NCBI RefSeq assembly: GCF_900961225.1
Contig: NZ_CAAHFN010000142.1
Location: 1-64,000 of the forward strand
DNA: 64,000 nt
Direction of reading: 5' to 3'
Source of the DNA: Modicisalibacter radicis
GTDB lineage: Bacteria; Pseudomonadota; Gammaproteobacteria; Pseudomonadales; Halomonadaceae
Every line of letters starts with the position of its first letter. The first letter of the stretch is position 1. Positions 9,086 to 18,899 of the stretch are shown here, piece after piece. A model generated the notes under the pieces. The model made no database searches. It saw nothing but the letters and a program-made list of their open reading frames with translations, and was not told the DNA's origin. The translations under genes were made by a program, and so were the position numbers.

Positions 9086-11470
9086 ATGGACGCCCAAGCC
9101 AAGATCACCGCCCGCCTCGCCGGGGAACTCGCCGTTCGTCCCAACCAGGTCGCCGCCGCCGTGGAAATGCTCGACGGCGGCGCCACCGTGCCGTTCATCT
9201 CGCGCTACCGCAAGGAGGCCACCGGCGGCCTCGACGACGGCCAGCTGCGCGAGCTCGAGGAGCGCCTGCGCTACCTGCGCGAGCTCGAGGAGCGGCGCTC
9301 CGCGGTGCTGGCCAGCATCGACGAGCAGGGCAAGCTCACGGACGCGCTGGCCGCCCGGATTCACGAGGCGGACACCAAGCAGCGCCTGGAAGATTTGTAC
9401 CTGCCCTACAAGAAGAAGCGCCGCACCAAGGCCCAGATCGCCCGCGAGGCGGGACTCGAGCCGCTCGCCGATGCACTGCTCGGCGACCCGACGCTGGACC
9501 CCGAAAGCGAGGCCCAGGGCTATCTGCGCGCCGCCGAGGGCGACACCCCGGCCATCGAGGACACCAAGGCGGCCCTCGACGGTGCCAAGCAGATCCTCAT
9601 GGAGCGCTTCGCCGAGGACGCCGAGCTGGTCGGGCGGCTGCGTGACCGGCTGTGGGACGAAGGCGAGCTGCGCGCGCGGGTGATCGACGGCAAGCAGCAG
9701 GAGGGCGCCAAGTTCTCCGACTATTTCGAGCACGACGAGCGTCTCGCCAAGGTGCCTTCGCACCGTGCGCTGGCGATGTTCCGCGGCCGGAACGAGGGCG
9801 TGCTGGCGCTGAGCCTCAAGCTGCCCGGCGAGGACGAGGCGCCGGTGCATCCCGCCGAGATTGCCATCGCCGGCCACGCCGGCGTCGAGGACCACGGGCG
9901 CGCTGCCGATCGCTGGCTGCGCGAGGTGGTGCGCTGGACCTGGCGTGTCAAGCTCTACACCCATCTCGAGACCGAGCTGATGGGGCGGCTGCGCGAGCGC
10001 GCCGAACTCGAGGCGATCGGGGTCTTCGCCGCCAACCTCAAGGATCTGCTGCTCGCCGCGCCGGCCGGCCAGCAGGCGACGCTGGCGATCGACCCCGGCC
10101 TGCGCACCGGCTGCAAGGTGGCGGTGGTCGACGCTACCGGGCAGTACCTCGAGCAGGCGGTGATCTACCCGCACGCGCCGCACAAGCGCTGGGACGAATC
10201 GCTGGCGACGCTGGCCAGGCTGGTCGACAAGCACGGCGTGAGCCTGATCGCGATCGGCAACGGCACCGCCAGCCGCGAGACCGACAAGCTGGCCGGCGAG
10301 CTGGTCAAGCGGCTGGCCGCTCAGGACACCTCGCGGCGGCTCGCCAAGGTGATGGTCAGCGAGGCTGGCGCTTCGGTGTATTCGGCCTCCGAGCTGGCGG
10401 CGCGGGAGATGCCCGATCTCGACGTGACCGTTCGCGGCGCGGTGTCGATCGCCCGGCGCCTGCAGGATCCGCTGGCCGAACTGGTCAAGATCGAGCCCAA
10501 GTCGATCGGCGTCGGCCAGTACCAGCACGATGTCTCCCAGGTGCAGTTGTCGCGCAGCCTGGAGACGGTCATCGAGGATTGCGTCAATGCCGTCGGGGTG
10601 GACCTGAACACCGCCTCCGGGGCGCTGCTCTCGCGGGTCTCGGGACTCAACCCGGGGCTCGCCGAGAACATCGTCGCGCGGCGCAACGAGCGTGGCGCGT
10701 TCCGCAACCGCCGCGAACTGCTCGAGGTCAGCCGCCTGGGGCCGCGCACCTTCGAGCAGTGCGCCGGCTTTTTGCGCATCATGAACGGCGACAACCCGCT
10801 CGATGCCAGCGCCGTGCACCCCGAGGCCTACCCGGTGGTGACGCGGATCGCCGAGCGCGGCGACCGCAAGCTGGCCAGCCTGATCGGCGACAGCGCCTTC
10901 CTGAAATCGCTCAAGCCCGCCGACTACGTCGACGACAGCTTCGGCGTGCCGACGGTGACCGATATCCTCAAGGAACTCGACAAGCCCGGCCGCGACCCGC
11001 GGCCCGAGTTCAAGGCCGCCGAGTTCCGCGAGGGCGTGGAGACGCTCAAGGATCTGGAGCCGGGGATGATCCTCGAGGGCAGCGTGACCAACGTCACCCA
11101 CTTCGGCGCCTTCGTCGATATCGGCGTCCACCAGGACGGCCTGGTGCACATCTCGGCGCTGGCCGAGAAGTTCGTCGACGACCCGCGGCAGGTGGTCAAG
11201 GCCGGTGACATCGTCAAGGTCAAGGTCATGGCCGTGGACATCGAGCGCGCGCGGATCGGCCTGTCGATGCGCCTGAGCGACGAGCCCCAGGCCGAGGACG
11301 GCTCGGCGCCTGCCCGGGGCGCCCGGCGTCAGCAGGGCGACGGCGAGCGGCGCAACAAGGGCGCGCGTCGCGGCGGCGGCGCGGAAAAGCGGACGAGCAG
11401 TGGCGACAAGGACAACGGCGGCATGGGCGCGCTGGGCGAGGCGCTGCTCAAGGCCCGCAACAAGCGCTGA
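9086..11470 (+). CDS. tex: Tex-family RNA-binding transcription accessory protein
   Basis: Tex (YhgF) is a cytoplasmic nucleic-acid-binding protein related to eukaryotic Spt6 and affects transcription and tolerance to stress. The 794-residue product shows the full architecture: N-terminal Tex/HTH helices, a YqgF-like RNase H fold ([16 protein letters not shown]), helix-hairpin-helix repeats ([20 protein letters not shown]), and a C-terminal S1 domain ([19 protein letters not shown]). A basic, low-complexity tail follows. The ATG at 9086 gives the usual N-terminus; the frame is open further upstream without family similarity. Confidence 0.95.
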   Translation: MDAQAKITARLAGELAVRPNQVAAAVEMLDGGATVPFISRYRKEATGGLDDGQLRELEERLRYLRELEERRSAVLASIDEQGKLTDALAARIHEADTKQRLEDLYLPYKKKRRTKAQIAREAGLEPLADALLGDPTLDPESEAQGYLRAAEGDTPAIEDTKAALDGAKQILMERFAEDAELVGRLRDRLWDEGELRARVIDGKQQEGAKFSDYFEHDERLAKVPSHRALAMFRGRNEGVLALSLKLPGEDEAPVHPAEIAIAGHAGVEDHGRAADRWLREVVRWTWRVKLYTHLETELMGRLRERAELEAIGVFAANLKDLLLAAPAGQQATLAIDPGLRTGCKVAVVDATGQYLEQAVIYPHAPHKRWDESLATLARLVDKHGVSLIAIGNGTASRETDKLAGELVKRLAAQDTSRRLAKVMVSEAGASVYSASELAAREMPDLDVTVRGAVSIARRLQDPLAELVKIEPKSIGVGQYQHDVSQVQLSRSLETVIEDCVNAVGVDLNTASGALLSRVSGLNPGLAENIVARRNERGAFRNRRELLEVSRLGPRTFEQCAGFLRIMNGDNPLDASAVHPEAYPVVTRIAERGDRKLASLIGDSAFLKSLKPADYVDDSFGVPTVTDILKELDKPGRDPRPEFKAAEFREGVETLKDLEPGMILEGSVTNVTHFGAFVDIGVHQDGLVHISALAEKFVDDPRQVVKAGDIVKVKVMAVDIERARIGLSMRLSDEPQAEDGSAPARGARRQQGDGERRNKGARRGGGAEKRTSSGDKDNGGMGALGEALLKARNKR

Positions 11471-11492
11471 TGCATGTTGTATTTCATTAGCC

Positions 11493-11522
11493 TTGAAAGG
11501 GCTGTGTCAGACGCCATAATCT
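11493..11522 (+). promoter_or_regulatory. Candidate sigma-70 promoter for gshA
   Basis: TTGAAA at 11493-11498 and TAATCT at 11517-11522 are separated by 18 bases, about 50 bases ahead of the gshA start. The -10 box lies in a small inverted repeat (GTCAGA and TCTGAC). Confidence 0.5.
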
Positions 11523-11574
11523 GACGCTTCATCCAGCGTCGCGGCAAGCGGCGGCGAATCGCCTGAAACCGGGG

Positions 11575-13185
11575 GTGTTCAACTTGTCCGAGCAACTAGT
11601 CAAGGCCGTCGAGCGGCTCAAGGGGCTGGCCCGCGAGGGTCGGCTGGGTCGCTTGCGCCGCGGCGTCGAAAAGGAAGGCCTGCGCGTCGACCGTCGGGGA
11701 GCGATCGCGCAGACGCCGCATCCCCGGGCGCTGGGGTCGAAGCTGACCCACCCGCACATCACCACCGATTACTCCGAGTCACTGCTCGAGTACATCACGC
11801 CGGTCTACTGTCGTCCCGAGGACGCGACGGCGTTTCTCGCCGACCTGCATCGCTTCAGCTACCGCCACCTGGACGACGAGCTGATCTGGCCGGCGAGCAT
11901 GCCCGGCCGCCTGGACGGCAACGACAGCGTGCCGATCGCCGATTACGGGCGCTCCAATGTCGGCACCATGAAGTCGGTGTACCGCAGGGGCCTGGATCTG
12001 CGCTACGGGCGGATCATGCAGTCGATCGCCGGCGTGCACTACAACGTCTCGCTGCCCGAGGAATTCTGGCCGCTGCTGCGCGAGCTCGAGGGCGCGCAGG
12101 ACAAGCCGCTGAACGGCTATCGTTCGGGACGCTACTTCGACATGATCCGCAACTTCCGGCGCAACAGCTGGCTGCTGCTGTATCTGTTTGGTGCCTCGCC
12201 GGCGCTGGACCGCAGCTTCTTGACCGGCGCGGTACCCGACAAGCTCAAGGCCCACGCCCGGGAGACCCTGGTGTCGCCGTACGCCACGAGCCTGCGGATG
12301 TCCGACCTGGGCTACCAGAACAAGGTCCAGGCGCAGCTCAAGATCTGTTTCAACTCGCTGTCCAACTACGTGGGTACCCTGCGTCACGCCATCAGCACTC
12401 CGTGGCCGGCCTACCAGCGCATGGGCGTCAACGAGGGCGGCGACTGGCGACAGCTCAACGCCAATATCCTGCAGATCGAGAACGAGTACTACAGCGACAT
12501 CCGCCCCAAGCGCGTGGCGCGCCACGACGAGACCCCCACCCAGGCGCTCGAGGCCCGCGGCGTGGAGTACATCGAGGTGCGCTGCCTCGATCTGAACCCG
12601 TTCCTGCCGTTGGGTATCGACGAGACGCAGATGCGCTTTCTCGACACCTTCCTGCTGTGGTGCCTGCTCGCCGAGAGCCCGTGGATCCCCGACGAGGAGT
12701 GCGACCGGCTGGACGACAACCGCCAGGCGGTGGTCGAGCGCGGCCGCGATCCCGCCTTGACGCTGGCCATCGATGCCCGTGAAGAGCGCCTGGCGGACCG
12801 CGCCGAGACGATCTTCGACGAGCTGCGCGAGGTGGCCGGGCTGCTGGATGCCATCGAGGCCTCGCAGGCTCACATGACGGCGATCGACGATCTGGCGCCA
12901 TTGCTGCGCCACCCCGAGCGCACGCCCTCGGCGCGTCTGCTCGATGTGCTTCAGGAAAGCGGCGGCGAGTTCGTCGACTACATGCTCGAGCTGGCCGGGG
13001 AGCAGGCGGCGAACTTCCGCGGCGAGCCGATGGATCCCGCGCGCCAGTCGCTGTTCAGCCAGCTCAGCGGGACCTCCCATCAGCAGCAGGACGACATCGA
13101 AGCCGGCGATCGCGAAAGCTTCGAGGCCTTCCTCGAGGCCTATTTCGCACGCGCCCGGGAACCGCGACCGGCGTCGACGGTCTGA
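11575..13185 (+). CDS. gshA: Glutamate-cysteine ligase
   Basis: GshA joins glutamate and cysteine to gamma-glutamylcysteine, the rate-limiting step of glutathione synthesis in the cytoplasm. The 536-residue product matches the gammaproteobacterial GshA type, with the N-terminal glutamate-binding segment GVEKEGLRV, then TTDYSESLLEYITP and the SIAGVHYNVSLP motif. The start is uncertain: GTG at 11575 or TTG at 11584. The TTG is better spaced from the GGGGG at 11571-11575, so translation may begin three codons later. A strong terminator follows the stop. Confidence 0.95.
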   Translation: MFNLSEQLVKAVERLKGLAREGRLGRLRRGVEKEGLRVDRRGAIAQTPHPRALGSKLTHPHITTDYSESLLEYITPVYCRPEDATAFLADLHRFSYRHLDDELIWPASMPGRLDGNDSVPIADYGRSNVGTMKSVYRRGLDLRYGRIMQSIAGVHYNVSLPEEFWPLLRELEGAQDKPLNGYRSGRYFDMIRNFRRNSWLLLYLFGASPALDRSFLTGAVPDKLKAHARETLVSPYATSLRMSDLGYQNKVQAQLKICFNSLSNYVGTLRHAISTPWPAYQRMGVNEGGDWRQLNANILQIENEYYSDIRPKRVARHDETPTQALEARGVEYIEVRCLDLNPFLPLGIDETQMRFLDTFLLWCLLAESPWIPDEECDRLDDNRQAVVERGRDPALTLAIDAREERLADRAETIFDELREVAGLLDAIEASQAHMTAIDDLAPLLRHPERTPSARLLDVLQESGGEFVDYMLELAGEQAANFRGEPMDPARQSLFSQLSGTSHQQQDDIEAGDRESFEAFLEAYFARAREPRPASTV

Positions 13186-13195
13186 GCGTTTCATT

Positions 13196-13224
13196 CGGGC
13201 CCGCCTGGCGGGCCCGTGCTTTTT
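13196..13224 (+). terminator. Intrinsic terminator after gshA
   Basis: A GC-rich near-perfect palindrome (CGGGCCCGCC, one T, GGCGGGCCCG; 13196-13216) is followed by TGCTTTTTG. It sits between the gshA stop and dsbB. Confidence 0.8.
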
Positions 13225-13257
13225 GTTGCGGGTTTGCATTCACTGACGGGAGCGGAA

Positions 13258-13794
13258 ATGGCGGCTAGCTTGGGTGGGACGTGGACGCGGCGGATGACGG
13301 TTCGCCACTGGAGTCTGGCCGGTCTGGCCTTCTGCGCGCTGATGATGGCGGTGGCGCTGGCGCTGCAGTACGTGGCGGGACTCGAACCGTGCCCGCTGTG
13401 CATCTTTCAGCGTGTCGCGGTGATCGTCGCGGCGCTGGTCTTTCTGGCCGCGGCGATCCACGATCCGCGTGGCTGGGGCGGTGGCGTCTACGGCGTGCTG
13501 GGGTTGGCCGCGGTGGGCGGCGGCATCGCGGTGGCCGGGCGCCATGTCTGGCTGCAGTCGCTGCCGGCCGATCAGGTGCCCAGTTGCGGCCCGGGGCTCG
13601 ACTACATGGTGGAAGTGCTGCCGATGTGGGACGTGCTGTCACGGGTGCTGTCGGGGTCCGGCGAATGCGCCGCGATCGAGGGCGCATGGCTGGGCGTGAC
13701 CCTGCCGCAGTGGACTTTGGTCGGATTCGTGGTTCTGTCGCTGGTGCCCATCGTACTGATTGCTCGTGGCTTTCTGGGCGGGCGTCGCGGCTAG
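13258..13794 (+). CDS. dsbB: Disulfide bond formation protein DsbB
   Basis: DsbB is an inner-membrane protein that reoxidises DsbA and passes electrons to ubiquinone. The 178-residue product has four predicted transmembrane helices (about 17-35, 49-66, 78-94 and 151-171), the first periplasmic pair Cys45-Cys48 (CPLC) and the second pair Cys110 and Cys137, plus the quinone-side arginine in FQRV. The ATG at 13258, preceded by GGAG, was chosen over an upstream GTG that lies inside the gshA terminator. Rsd follows, as in Pseudomonas, where a dsbB-type gene neighbours algQ. Confidence 0.94.
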   Translation: MAASLGGTWTRRMTVRHWSLAGLAFCALMMAVALALQYVAGLEPCPLCIFQRVAVIVAALVFLAAAIHDPRGWGGGVYGVLGLAAVGGGIAVAGRHVWLQSLPADQVPSCGPGLDYMVEVLPMWDVLSRVLSGSGECAAIEGAWLGVTLPQWTLVGFVVLSLVPIVLIARGFLGGRRG

Positions 13795-13886
13795 CCGATG
13801 AATCTTCCGCGCGCAGCATTGACAGCCATGCGACCACGAGGGACGCTGAGCTCGTGCAGGTCGCATGAACGCAGGGAGGCAGGACA

Positions 13887-14390
13887 ATGCTGGAAGATTG
13901 CAAGACCGCTCAGGAGCGGTGGGGTGGCGTCCACCGACTGATCGATCGCTGGTTCGACGAGCGCCGCGAGATGCTGGTCGCCATGCTCGAGTTGCAGGAA
14001 GCCTGCGACGCGGATCCCGAAGCGATCTCCAAGGCGCAGATCGATCGCTTCAGCGAACTGCTGATGGACTACATCAGCGCCGGGCACTTCGAGATCTATC
14101 CGCAATTGCGCGAAGAGGCCGAACAGTTCAACGATCACGAGGCACTGAAACTCGCCGAACAGCTGTTGCAACGCCTGGAGATGTCCACCGCCATGGTGCT
14201 GGAATTCGACGAGGACTACTCTACGCCGACCCGCTGCCAGCACTACCTGTTCCGCCTGCCGGCCTGGATGGATCGCCTGCGCAAGGCCCTGACCGAGCGC
14301 TTCGCCCTCGAGGACCAGCTGATCAGCCGCCTGCATGCCGCGCATTCACCGCCGCCGGCCCCCGAGGTCGCCCCCAGCGCCACATACTGA
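13887..14390 (+). CDS. rsd: Rsd/AlgQ-family anti-sigma-70 protein
   Basis: The 167-residue all-helical protein matches the Rsd/AlgQ family, which binds the housekeeping sigma factor region 4 and shifts RNA polymerase toward alternative sigma factors in stationary phase. Recognisable parts are the N-terminal helix TAQERWGGVHRLIDRW and the acidic helices with DYISAGHFEIY. Length matches E. coli Rsd (158) and P. aeruginosa AlgQ (160). It may be transcribed with dsbB, 92 bases upstream. It is convergent with the efflux operon. Confidence 0.88.
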   Translation: MLEDCKTAQERWGGVHRLIDRWFDERREMLVAMLELQEACDADPEAISKAQIDRFSELLMDYISAGHFEIYPQLREEAEQFNDHEALKLAEQLLQRLEMSTAMVLEFDEDYSTPTRCQHYLFRLPAWMDRLRKALTERFALEDQLISRLHAAHSPPPAPEVAPSATY

Positions 14391-14443
14391 GCCAGTGCGC
14401 CGAGCCCTGGATCCGGGAGTTCTTGTGAGTTGGATCTGGGCCC

Positions 14444-14545
14444 TTGTGGGAGGGGACTCGTTCCCGATTGGCGCCGCGAGGCGCCCGGCATGGCCCGGCG
14501 GGTACAGTGCCCGACCCCATCGCGAATAGCTTCGCTCCGACGCAA
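14444..14545. repeat. REP-like inverted element pair
   Basis: Two imperfect copies of a REP-like word (consensus near GTGGGAGCGAA-N-TTCGCGATGG) face each other at about 14444-14473 and 14514-14545 between the convergent rsd and RND genes. A GGCGCC-GCGA-GGCGCC hairpin lies between them. Related elements occur at 24350-24430 and 56620-56769. They probably act as convergent-gene boundary structures. Confidence 0.6.
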
Positions 14546-14584
14546 CCCTGCCACTCGATCCGGACTCGAGAGAGTGTCTTCCTA

Positions 14585-17500
14585 TCACGACCCTTGCGTC
14601 GTTCTGCGCCGGCCGCGCAGGCGCGCCCCGACACGGGCGCCGAGATACAGCATGCACGGCGTCAGCAGCAGCGTCAGCGCGGTGGCGAAACCCAGCCCGC
14701 CGGCGATCGCGCTGGACAGCTGGGTCCACCATTGGGTCGAGGGCGCGCCGAAGCCCAGGCTGGGCGAGAGCAGGTCGACATTGACGCTCAGCACCATCGG
14801 CAGCAGTCCGAGCACCGTGGTGATGGCAGTCAGCAGTACCGGCCGCAGGCGCCGGCTGCCGGCCTCGAGCGCGGCGTCGAAGGCGTCGAGACCATCGCCC
14901 AGCAACTGGTTGTAGGTATCGATCAGCACGATATTGTTGTTCACCACGATCCCCGCCAGGGCGATAATGCCCATGCCCACCATGACGATGCCGAACGGCT
15001 GCGCGTTGAGCAGCAGGCCGAGCAGCACGCCGGCGGTGGAGAAGACGATCGCCGAGAGCACCAGCCCGGCCTGGTACAGGCTGTTGAACTGGGTGACCAG
15101 GATGATCGTCATCAGGAAGATCGCCACGCCGAAGGCCATGCCCAGAAAGCGGCTGGTCTCGGCCTGGTCCTGCTGTTCGCCGGCGAAACTGAAGCGTACC
15201 CCCTCGGGGAGTGAGTCGAGTGCGCCGCTCAGCGCGCGCAGGCGCTCGTCGACCTGACGGCCGGGTTCGACATCGGCTTCCAGGGTCAGCGCGCGGCGAC
15301 CGTCGACGCGGTGCAGGGTACCCACCTTGGGCGCCGGTTCCAGGCGCACGAACTGGCTGATCGGTACCTGGCCCCGCGAGGTGGTGACGTTCAGCCGGCG
15401 CAGCTGGTCGAGGCTGCGCCAGGCGCCGGGCAGGCGCACTCGGATATCGACTTCGTCGTCGGCGTCGGGCGGGCGGTAGGTGGCGAGCTGCAAGCCGTTG
15501 GTGACCAGCTGCACCGCGCTGCCGACGGTGGCGACGTCGGCATCGAAGCGTGCCGCCGCCTCGCGGTCGACGCGCAATCGCCATTCGACGCCCGGCAGGC
15601 TGCGGTTGTCCTGGATGTCGCGGAACCCGCCGAGGTCGTTCATCGCCGCGCGCAACTCATCGGCGGCCCGCTCGATGGTCGCCGGCTGGCGCGCGGTGAG
15701 TTCGATCTGGATCGGCTTGCCGCCGCTCGGGCCCTGTTCCTGTTCGCGGAATTCCAGGCGCACGCCGGCCAGGTCGGCGGTGCGTTCGGCCATCTCGGCG
15801 AGAATCCTCCGCGCCGGCCGGCGCTGCTCCCAGTCGACCAGTTGGAAGGTCAACTGGCCGATCACGTCGGCGCCGAGCTGGCCGTCGGAAATCGCGAAGG
15901 AGCGCGCATAGAGCGCCTTGATCTCGCGCATTCCGGCGACGCGGTCCTCGACGCGCTGGACCACGGCATCCTTTTCGGCGATCGACAGGTCGCCGCGGGC
16001 ATGCACCAGGATCTGGGCGCTGTCGGGTTCCACCGAGGGGAAGAACTCGACGCCGTGATTGAAGCGCGCGTAACCGACGTAGACCAGCGCCATCAACAGC
16101 AACGCGCCGGTCAGCGTCAACGCCGGATGACGCAGCAGCCGCGCCAGCACCCGGCGGTAGAGTCGCCCGCCGGCGCTGGCCTGCGTGCTGCCGGTGGCGC
16201 CGTGGCGGCGCAGCAGGTGGCCCAGGGTGGGCAGGAACACCAGCGCCATGGCCAGCGAGGCGAGCAGGCACAGCACCACCGTGGCCGGCAGGTATTTCAT
16301 GAATTCGCCGACCACGCCGGGCCAGAACAGCAGCGGCAGGAATACTGCCAGGGTGGTGGCGGTTGAGGTGATCACCGGCCAGGCCATGCGCCCCGCCGCG
16401 CCGGCCCAGGCGGCGCGTGCCGGCTGGCCCCCGGTGAGGTTGCGGTCGGCCTGCTCGGCGACCACGATGGCCCCGTCGACCAGCATCCCGGCGACCAGGA
16501 TCAGCGCAAACAGCACCACGATGTTGAGGGTGTAGCCGACCGCCCAGATCAGCAGGATGCCGGTCAGGAAGGCGCCGGGAATGGTCAGCCCGACGAGCAG
16601 CGCCGAGCGCAGCCCCATGGTCGCCAGGATCACGATCAGCACCAGCACCACCGCGGTCAGCACATTGTTGAGCAGATCGTCGAGCAGCCGGTCGACGGTG
16701 ATCGATTCGTCCATGATGATGCGCACGTCGAGGGTCTCGGGCAGTTGGGGCCCGGCCTCGGCGAGCAGCGCCTTGACCGCGTCGATGGTGGCGATGATGT
16801 TGGCGCCGGTACGCTTGGAGATCTCCAGCACCATCGCCGGCTGGCCGTTGATGCGCGCGTAACCGGCGGGGTCCTTGAAGGTGCGGTGGACGGTGGCGAC
16901 GTCGCCGAAGGTAACCACCCGGTCGCCGTCGACCTTGACCGGCATGCCGAGCAGGCCGTCGAGGTTCTCGATCACCCCGGGGACCTTGATCGCCAGACGC
17001 CCGGCGCCGTTGTCGATGCTGCCCGCGGCGACCAGCTGATTGTTGCGGGAGACCAGGGTGAGCAGGGTGTCGAAGTCGATGCCGTAGCTGTCGAGAACCA
17101 GTGGATCGACGACGATTTCCATCAGGTGTTCGCGTTCGCCGGCGATATCCACCTCGAGCACCTGGGGGATGCTCTCGATGGCGTCCTGCAGGCCGCGCGC
17201 CGCGGTCTGCAGCTCGGCGGCGGACAGCGGCCCGGAAAGGCCCACCGAGAGCACCGGGAAGCGCGACACGTTGACTTCCATGACCCGCGGCTCATCGGCC
17301 TCCTCGGGCAGCGAACTGCGTGCGATGTCGACCTTCTCGCGCACGTCGGCGAGTGCCTGGCGGGGGTCGAAGCCGGCGTCGAACTCCAGGGTGATCGAGG
17401 CGAAACCCTCGCTGGCCTGGGCGGTCATCTTCTCGACGCCCTCGATGGCGCGCAGCTCCTGCTCCATGGGCCGTACCAGCAGGCGCTCGGCGTCCTCCGG

Positions 17501-17668
17501 GCTGACCCCCTCGAGGGTCATCGAGACGTAGATCATGGGTATCGCGACGTCGGGGTTGGCTTCCTTGGGGATCGCCTGGTAGGCGAGCCCGCCGGCCAGC
17601 AGCAGGAACGCCAGCAGCAGCAGCGTGGTGCGCGAACGGTCCAGCGCGGCGTCGATCAGCGCGCGCAT
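14585..17668 (-). CDS. RND efflux permease (HAE1/AcrB type)
   Basis: A proton-driven inner-membrane efflux permease of 1027 residues with the usual RND plan: helix 1 at the N-terminus, a large periplasmic loop, helices 2-6, a second periplasmic loop and the last helices. The proton-relay site in helix 4 reads GMLVDGAIVVAEQ: the first aspartate is kept, but the second of the usual DD pair is glycine. The start codon overlaps the stop of the adaptor gene by one base (TGATG), so the two are translationally coupled. No outer-membrane channel gene is in the window. The substrate is unknown. Confidence 0.93.
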   Translation of the reverse strand: MRALIDAALDRSRTTLLLLAFLLLAGGLAYQAIPKEANPDVAIPMIYVSMTLEGVSPEDAERLLVRPMEQELRAIEGVEKMTAQASEGFASITLEFDAGFDPRQALADVREKVDIARSSLPEEADEPRVMEVNVSRFPVLSVGLSGPLSAAELQTAARGLQDAIESIPQVLEVDIAGEREHLMEIVVDPLVLDSYGIDFDTLLTLVSRNNQLVAAGSIDNGAGRLAIKVPGVIENLDGLLGMPVKVDGDRVVTFGDVATVHRTFKDPAGYARINGQPAMVLEISKRTGANIIATIDAVKALLAEAGPQLPETLDVRIIMDESITVDRLLDDLLNNVLTAVVLVLIVILATMGLRSALLVGLTIPGAFLTGILLIWAVGYTLNIVVLFALILVAGMLVDGAIVVAEQADRNLTGGQPARAAWAGAAGRMAWPVITSTATTLAVFLPLLFWPGVVGEFMKYLPATVVLCLLASLAMALVFLPTLGHLLRRHGATGSTQASAGGRLYRRVLARLLRHPALTLTGALLLMALVYVGYARFNHGVEFFPSVEPDSAQILVHARGDLSIAEKDAVVQRVEDRVAGMREIKALYARSFAISDGQLGADVIGQLTFQLVDWEQRRPARRILAEMAERTADLAGVRLEFREQEQGPSGGKPIQIELTARQPATIERAADELRAAMNDLGGFRDIQDNRSLPGVEWRLRVDREAAARFDADVATVGSAVQLVTNGLQLATYRPPDADDEVDIRVRLPGAWRSLDQLRRLNVTTSRGQVPISQFVRLEPAPKVGTLHRVDGRRALTLEADVEPGRQVDERLRALSGALDSLPEGVRFSFAGEQQDQAETSRFLGMAFGVAIFLMTIILVTQFNSLYQAGLVLSAIVFSTAGVLLGLLLNAQPFGIVMVGMGIIALAGIVVNNNIVLIDTYNQLLGDGLDAFDAALEAGSRRLRPVLLTAITTVLGLLPMVLSVNVDLLSPSLGFGAPSTQWWTQLSSAIAGGLGFATALTLLLTPCMLYLGARVGARLRGRRRTTQGS

Positions 17669-18783
17669 CAGCTCGCGTCCCGGTCGGACGAGTCCGGCTG
17701 GGCCGCGGCCTGCCCGGCCGGCACCACCTCGACGCGTTGCCCGGCGTCGACGAAACCGCCACCCAGGCTGATCAGGCGAACCTCATCGGGCAGGCCGCCG
17801 ACCCAGGCCTGCTCGGCGTCGGCGCTGATGATCTCGACGGGCATGAAGCGCACCGTGCCATCCTCGTCAACGCTCTTGACGCCCATCCGGCCGCGTTCGT
17901 CGAGGACCAGCAGGGCCGGCGAGATGCGGTGTGCCGGCCGTTCGGGCAGGGCGATGTCGAGCGTCGCGCTGCCCCCGGCTATACGCAGCCGCCGGGGGTT
18001 GGCCACGCTGACTTCGATGGGGTAGCTGCGGGTGGCCTCCTCGGCGCGGCTGGCGAGAAAGCTGACCTGGCCCTCGAGGGTGCGTCCGTCGAGCAGCGTG
18101 ACGGTGACCGGCATCCCCTCGCGGACCTCGCCGGCGCGACGCTGGGGCAGCCACGCCTTGGCCTCGAGATGGGCGATATCGACCAGCAGGCCGATCTCCT
18201 CGCCGGCTTGCAGGTAGTCGCCGCGGTCGATCTCGAGTCGGTCGAGCACGCCGGCGAAGGGCGCCTCGATTTGCGTGTCGGCGAGCGATTCGCGCAGCCC
18301 GGCAAGCTCGGCACGGCTGCGGGCCAGCTCGCTCTCGAGACGCAGCAATTCGTTGTCGGAGACCAGGTTGCGGCCGCTGAGCTTTTGTCCGCCGGCGAGC
18401 TCCGAGCGGCTCAGGGCGAGCTGCGCTTCGGCGCGCTCGATCTGCGCCGGCAGGTCGCCGGGGTCGATCTCCACGAGCCGCTCGCCGGCCTCGACGCGAC
18501 TGCCCTGGGGGGCGGGCAGGGCGCTGACCTCGCCGGCCCGGCGGGCGCGCAGGGTGACGTCCTGGCGCGGTTCGAGATGCCCCTGGAGAATCACGTGCGG
18601 GGTATGCGCCCGTGCCCGAGAGGCCTCTACCTGGACCCGCGGCAGGCTATCCCGGGCGCTCGTCTGCGCCTCGGGGGCCTGTTGGCGAAAGCGTTGCATG
18701 TCGCCGAAGGCCAGCCAGATCAGCAGCGCCACGCCGAGCAGCAGGGCGAGCCAGGCGGGGGACAACGAGAATCGCCAACGCAT
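17668..18783 (-). CDS. RND efflux periplasmic adaptor subunit
   Basis: A membrane-fusion protein of 371 residues that would link the permease encoded next to it with an outer-membrane channel. It has an N-terminal membrane anchor (WLALLLGVALLIWLAFGD), split lipoyl/barrel-sandwich halves (residues about 63-95 and 175-205), a short alpha-helical hairpin (AQIERAEAQLALSRSELAGG) and C-terminal beta-barrel and membrane-proximal domains. It is the first gene of the two-gene operon, downstream of the mqo terminator region, whose hairpin lies about 40 bases ahead of its start. Confidence 0.92.
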   Translation of the reverse strand: MRWRFSLSPAWLALLLGVALLIWLAFGDMQRFRQQAPEAQTSARDSLPRVQVEASRARAHTPHVILQGHLEPRQDVTLRARRAGEVSALPAPQGSRVEAGERLVEIDPGDLPAQIERAEAQLALSRSELAGGQKLSGRNLVSDNELLRLESELARSRAELAGLRESLADTQIEAPFAGVLDRLEIDRGDYLQAGEEIGLLVDIAHLEAKAWLPQRRAGEVREGMPVTVTLLDGRTLEGQVSFLASRAEEATRSYPIEVSVANPRRLRIAGGSATLDIALPERPAHRISPALLVLDERGRMGVKSVDEDGTVRFMPVEIISADAEQAWVGGLPDEVRLISLGGGFVDAGQRVEVVPAGQAAAQPDSSDRDAS

Positions 18784-18823
18784 GTGCAGTAGTCCCCTGG
18801 TCCATCGTCCGTGTAAACGCAGT

Positions 18824-18845
18824 TGCCCCGACCGTGGTCGGGGCA
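18824..18845 (-). terminator. Hairpin after mqo
   Basis: GCCCCGAC (18825-18832) and GTCGGGGC (18837-18844) form an 8-bp GC-rich stem with a 4-base loop, extended by a T-A pair. No T-run follows on the minus strand, so it may be a weak terminator between mqo and the efflux operon. Confidence 0.5.
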
Positions 18846-18899
18846 GTCAGTGTATCAGGCAATGCCGATCCGGGAAGCCGCACGTGGCCGATGTGGGGG

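Noticed and set aside
8612-11149. A long open frame of 845 codons antisense to tex
   Set aside because: It mirrors the tex codons in GC-rich DNA, has no recognisable domain and a composition typical of antisense shadows (Gly, Leu, Asp, His, Gln and Arg-rich). Tex is certain.
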